Positions 32,590-35,591 of a stretch of DNA of 35,591 bases are shown here, in pieces. Each line of letters opens with the position of its first letter. Position 1 is the stretch's first letter. The stretch is from an uncultured Hyphomicrobiales bacterium (GTDB taxonomy: Bacteria > Pseudomonadota > Alphaproteobacteria > Rhizobiales > Beijerinckiaceae), in the NCBI GenBank assembly GCA_903851305.1, contig CAINNX010000062.1, forward strand, positions 1 to 35,591, given 5' to 3'. Position numbers and translations under genes: made by a program. The notes beneath the pieces are model-generated. The model was not told the DNA's origin. It saw only the letters and a program-made list of their open reading frames with translations, and did no database searches.

Positions 32590-34338
32590 ATGGCCGCCAA
32601 GGAAAATGAACAAAACGCTGAGGCTGCTGGCTGGGGCAGCGATGTTATTGCTGATCTCTTGCGCGCTCTGGAATTGCCTTATGCCGTGATTGTTCCAGGT
32701 GCGAGCTTTCGCGGCTTGCATGATTCCCTCGTCAACCGGCTTGGTAATCACGACCCGAAGCTCGTCACCTGCCTTCATGAAAACCATGCTGTCTCGATTG
32801 CCGATGGCTATTCGCGCGTCACCGAGACACCATTGCTTGTGATCTTGCACTCGAATGTCGGCCTGATGAACGGCTCTATGGGCATTTACAATGCATGGTG
32901 TGACCGCCGCCCCATGCTGATTCTGGGTGCCACAGGCCCTGTCGATGCCCATCACCGCCGCCCATGGATTGATTGGGTCCACACGTCCAAAGATCAAGGC
33001 GCCTTGGTGCGCAACTTTGTGAAATGGGATGATCAGCCCGCATCAGCCGAAGCAGCTGTTGAATCCATTTTGCGCGCCAACCAGATCACGCGCACAGCTC
33101 CGCAAGCGCCTGTTTATGTGTGCCTTGATGCACATATGCAAGAGGCGGCCCTTGATCGCAAAGTGACCGTTCCACCCATTGAGCGCTTCAAGCCGCCAGC
33201 CCCGATTGGTGTGGATCAACGCACCCTCGCTTCCATTGGTGAAGCACTGCGCGACGCGAAGCATCCATTGTTGCTGGCAGGTCGCGTCTCGCGCAACATC
33301 GACGACTGGAACAAACGCATTGCTTTGGCCGAAGCCTATGGGCTGACGGTTCTTTCCTCAGCCAATAATGCCCCCGCCTTCCCGGTCTCGCACCCGCTAC
33401 ATATTTTGCCACCTGCTGGTGACAAGCCCACAAAGGAAGAAGGCGAGCTGATTGCGCAAAGCGATCTTATCCTTTCTCTCGATTGGCTTGATCTCGCAGG
33501 CTTCCTGCGCGCCCGCGGTGCAGGCGCTCAAACGCAAACTCCGACATCCGCCAAAGTCATTCATTGCTCGCTTGATGGCCTGCTAACAAATGGATGGAGC
33601 ATGGATCATCAAGCCCTACCTGCCATCGATATTGCCATCATAGCTCATCCAGATGCGCTTGTGCGAGACCTGCTGGAAATTGCGCCCAAGAGAGCAAAGC
33701 CAACGTCTAAGCAAGCGCATTGGCAGACATCATTGCAAGCACCTGAAGCCAGTAAGCGCTTCGACCTCCTGCAGCTTGCAGCAGGTGTCACGAAGTGGAG
33801 CGAGAAAAAGAAAGATGTTTCCTTTGCACGGTTGCCAATTGGCTGGCCAACCAAAGCCTGCCTATTCAACCATCCTCTTGATTTTCTGGGCAAAGATGGG
33901 GGCGGCACCGTTGGCACAGGACCAGCACATACGGTTGGTGCTGCGCTAGCACTGAAAGGCAGCAAGCGCTCTGTTGTCGGCATCATCGGTGATGGTGACT
34001 TTCTCATGGGCATGAATGCACTTTGGACGGCATCAAACCAAGATTTGTCGTTGTTGCTCATCATCGCCAACAATCAATCCTATTATAACGACGAAGTGCA
34101 TCAAGAACGTGTAGCCATCCAGCGTGGACGACCGGTTGAGAATAAAGGCATTGGGCAAAAGCTCGAAAATCCAACAGTAGATCTCAATGCCATTGCCGCT
34201 GCACAGGGGTTTGAAGCCGCACCTGCAGTACGCAGCCTTGAAGACTTGGAAATGGCCCTACTGCAAGCCAGCAAAGTGCTCGACAAGGGTGGGCGCTATT
34301 TCATCAATGCACACATTACACCGGGATATGCCAGCTAA
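32590..34338 (+). CDS. Thiamine diphosphate-dependent enzyme (decarboxylase/acetolactate synthase-like)
   Basis: The 582-residue protein has the three ThDP domains: the PYR domain with catalytic E64 in LHENHAV, a central domain near 205-360, and the PP domain with GDG at 467-469 and NN at 494-495 (NNQSYYND) binding Mg-ThDP. This group includes benzoylformate, indolepyruvate and oxalyl-CoA decarboxylases and ALS-like enzymes. The length and motifs do not decide the substrate. Good spacing to an AGAATGAG-type site precedes the ATG. Placed between the CMD protein and a Bug receptor, it probably decarboxylates a 2-keto acid from the imported compound. Confidence 0.9.
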   Translation: MAAKENEQNAEAAGWGSDVIADLLRALELPYAVIVPGASFRGLHDSLVNRLGNHDPKLVTCLHENHAVSIADGYSRVTETPLLVILHSNVGLMNGSMGIYNAWCDRRPMLILGATGPVDAHHRRPWIDWVHTSKDQGALVRNFVKWDDQPASAEAAVESILRANQITRTAPQAPVYVCLDAHMQEAALDRKVTVPPIERFKPPAPIGVDQRTLASIGEALRDAKHPLLLAGRVSRNIDDWNKRIALAEAYGLTVLSSANNAPAFPVSHPLHILPPAGDKPTKEEGELIAQSDLILSLDWLDLAGFLRARGAGAQTQTPTSAKVIHCSLDGLLTNGWSMDHQALPAIDIAIIAHPDALVRDLLEIAPKRAKPTSKQAHWQTSLQAPEASKRFDLLQLAAGVTKWSEKKKDVSFARLPIGWPTKACLFNHPLDFLGKDGGGTVGTGPAHTVGAALALKGSKRSVVGIIGDGDFLMGMNALWTASNQDLSLLLIIANNQSYYNDEVHQERVAIQRGRPVENKGIGQKLENPTVDLNAIAAAQGFEAAPAVRSLEDLEMALLQASKVLDKGGRYFINAHITPGYAS

Positions 34339-34375
34339 AGTCAGATTAAAAAATTAACGATCAGGGGTGGACGCT

Positions 34376-35350
34376 ATGCAGAGACAATTGCGTTTGATCA
34401 CGACCTCAATGAGCTTGACCATTGCGCTTGCGACAGGCCCTTCATTTGCAGCAGAGGCCGAAATCTGGCCAAGCAAAAAAGTTGCCGTGATTGTTGGCTA
34501 TGCGAGTGGCGGGTTTGCCGACAATGTCGCTCGCGTTGTTGGCCGCAAGCTCGGCGACATGTGGAAGCAACCCGTTGTTATTCAAAATATGGCCGGCGCG
34601 GGCGGCAACATTGCCGCCCGCTCTGTGGCTGCTGCTCCAGCTGATGGCTATACGCTGCTTGCCACGACAACATCGCTGGCAATCAACGATACGCTTTATC
34701 GCGACAAAGGGTTTCGTACTGACGGGTTGACCGCTGTAGCCATTCCAGTCGAGGCACCAGAATTGTTGGTCGCCAATCCAAAATCAGGCATCAAAACTTT
34801 TGCTGATTTGCTGACCAAAGCGAAAACCGAACAGATTTATCTTGGTAGCTCCGGCATTGGCAGCGGCTCGCATATTTCTGCCGAATATGCATTGCGGATT
34901 ATGGCTAAAGTGAATGTGAAACACATTCCTTTTTCAGGCGGGAACCCCGCCATGCTGGCTCTGATGACAGGCGAGATCAGCGTGTTGGCAAGCACAGCCA
35001 CCGCCATTCCTGCCATTCAAAGTGGCGAGCTGGTGGGGCTTGCAGTGGGCAGTCTGGAGCGCAGCACCATTTTGCCGGACATTAAAACCTATTCAGAAAA
35101 TGGCCTGAAAGGATTCACTGCTAGCTCCTGGACGGGCCTGTTCGCGCCGGTCGCAACGCCGGAGACAACGTTGAAGACCATCAATGCCGCCGTCAATGAA
35201 GCTGTGAAAGACCCTGAAGTTCTCCGTCAGCTCCAAACTTTAGGTGTAATGCCAAGCCAGAGATCTCGATCCGAGGCTGTCAGATTTTTTCAGGACGAAA
35301 TTCAGAACTGGAAAAAGATGGTGAACAATATCAACTTGTCGGCAGAATAG
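34376..35350 (+). CDS. Bug/TctC-family periplasmic solute receptor
   Basis: The 324-residue protein has a signal peptide (TSMSLTIALATGPSFAAEAE) and Bug motifs: VAVIVGYASGGFADNVARV, QNMAGAGGNIAAR, PADGYTLLAT, GSGSHISAEY and HIPFSGGNPAMLALM. The ATG at 34376 with AGGGG 8 bp upstream was chosen over a GTG at 34367 that lies inside that site. It is the third Bug protein in the window; it is 37 bp behind the ThDP gene and presumably serves that pathway. No TctAB partners are present. Confidence 0.92.
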   Translation: MQRQLRLITTSMSLTIALATGPSFAAEAEIWPSKKVAVIVGYASGGFADNVARVVGRKLGDMWKQPVVIQNMAGAGGNIAARSVAAAPADGYTLLATTTSLAINDTLYRDKGFRTDGLTAVAIPVEAPELLVANPKSGIKTFADLLTKAKTEQIYLGSSGIGSGSHISAEYALRIMAKVNVKHIPFSGGNPAMLALMTGEISVLASTATAIPAIQSGELVGLAVGSLERSTILPDIKTYSENGLKGFTASSWTGLFAPVATPETTLKTINAAVNEAVKDPEVLRQLQTLGVMPSQRSRSEAVRFFQDEIQNWKKMVNNINLSAE

Positions 35351-35354
35351 CGCC

Positions 35355-35386
35355 ACACCTCAAGTCAAAAAACAAGGTGTTGACTT
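35355..35386 (+). promoter_or_regulatory. Possible H-type RNA pseudoknot upstream of the interrupted gene
   Basis: Two interleaved complementary pairs are visible: ACACCT (35355-35360) with AGGTGT (35375-35380), and AAGTCAA (35362-35368) with TTGACTT (35380-35386), sharing one base. The connecting loop is A-rich. The order allows a compact pseudoknot about 30 nt before a GGGAGG ribosome binding site. It does not match a riboswitch consensus I can recall; chance in A/T-rich DNA is possible. Confidence 0.3.
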
Positions 35387-35417
35387 AAAACAATATAAAC
35401 CGGGAGGACGATTAGAT

Positions 35418-35462
35418 ATGTACAAGATGGGCCTCATAACCAAATCAATTATGGGATTAACG
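35418..35462 (+). pseudogene. 5' fragment of a gene cut by the IS3-type element
   Basis: An ATG at 35418 has GGGAGGACGA upstream (GGGAGG at 35402-35407), the same site style as the receptor gene at 25643. The 15 codons read MYKMGLITKSIMGLT, which looks like the start of a signal peptide. At about 35463 the frame enters the IS end and stops at TGA 35475-35477. The rest of the gene should lie beyond the right end of the IS, outside this window. Confidence 0.6.
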
Positions 35463-35591
35463 TGGCCTGCCCCCTGAAAAGTGGTCCTCCCTGATGTATG
35501 GCTTATGAGCCTTGAGGAGGAATGCGCATGGCTAGGAAAAGGCACAAGGCGGAAGAGATTGTCGCCAAACTTCGGCAGGTAGAAGTTCTCA
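35463..35591 (+). mobile_element. Left end of an IS3-family insertion sequence (partial)
   Basis: The end begins near TGGCCTGCCCCCTGAAAAG, which has the TG start and C/G-rich body typical of IS3-family terminal repeats. About 60 bp later the first transposase frame opens behind a GAGGAGG site (35514-35520). The exact first base (35463 or 35468) cannot be fixed without the right end. The element runs out of the window. Confidence 0.75.
35528..35591 (+). CDS. IS3-family transposase OrfA, N-terminal fragment
   Basis: The 21 visible codons read MARKRHKAEEIVAKLRQVEVL, the familiar start of an IS3-type OrfA helix-turn-helix protein that binds the IS ends. The ATG has GAGGAGG 7 bp upstream. The remainder, including OrfB with the DDE catalytic core, lies outside. 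Confidence 0.9.
   Translation, partial: MARKRHKAEEIVAKLRQVEVL

Noticed and set aside
1-35591. CRISPR array or defence system
   Set aside because: No regularly spaced short repeats and no cas or known defence genes were seen; the three palindromes are far apart and not array-like.

Overview
The window reads as alphaproteobacterial chromosome, most likely Hyphomicrobiales (Rhizobiales). This rests on gene content and neighbourhoods: a NifU/IscU-type scaffold next to yidD and thrS and divergent from folE, folE followed by hisI, cysE next to a DUF3126 gene and a gamma-carbonic anhydrase, a zf-CHCC protein beside an FAD monooxygenase, and many Bug and NitT/TauT-type solute receptors. Genus cannot be assigned from the sequence alone.

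Region 1 (1-12.7 kb) is core-like. The minus strand carries scaffold > yidD > thrS (thrS enters the window by only 27 codons), then alpha/beta hydrolase > cysE > DUF3126 > gamma-CA > rhomboid > CBS. The plus strand carries folE, hisI, a zf-CHCC protein and an FAD monooxygenase. They are followed by a Bug receptor, tRNA-Leu(UAA), gpt, a CinA/MoaB-like protein, an FkbM methyltransferase and map. Three copies of a palindromic dispersed repeat lie here and none were noticed further right.

Region 2 (12.74-16.0 kb) is a small foreign block behind map. It holds two overlapping unknown genes, an XRE repressor with a palindrome in its divergent promoter, a Gp157-like phage protein, and a Rad52-like protein fused to an HNH domain. 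No integrase, capsid or lysis genes are present, so it is an orphan phage recombination module rather than a prophage.

Region 3 (16.0-35.35 kb) is a dense catabolic and uptake region. It contains (a) a NitT/TauT-type ABC transporter with two paralogous receptors on either side and an amidohydrolase first in the operon; (b) a minus-strand operon of flavin-dependent (LLM) oxygenase, BKACE (DUF849) and PaaI-like thioesterase, divergent from a LysR regulator; (c) a Fe3+/polyamine-type ABC transporter with a fused double permease; (d) a minus-strand operon of NicC-like monooxygenase, Bug receptor, flavin reductase and alpha/beta hydrolase; (e) a plus-strand group of carboxymuconolactone-decarboxylase-like protein, ThDP enzyme and Bug receptor. 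Together they suggest import and breakdown of small aromatic, N-heterocyclic or keto-acid compounds. The exact substrates cannot be read from sequence.

Region 4 (35.35-35.59 kb) holds a possible RNA pseudoknot and the first 15 codons of a gene with a good ribosome binding site, cut off by the left end of an IS3-type insertion sequence that runs out of the window.

The strongest candidates for something undescribed are the anticodon-like hairpin in the thrS leader, the LLM-BKACE-thioesterase operon, the NicC-like cluster lacking a ring-cleavage gene, and the IS-interrupted gene with the pseudoknot in front of it.
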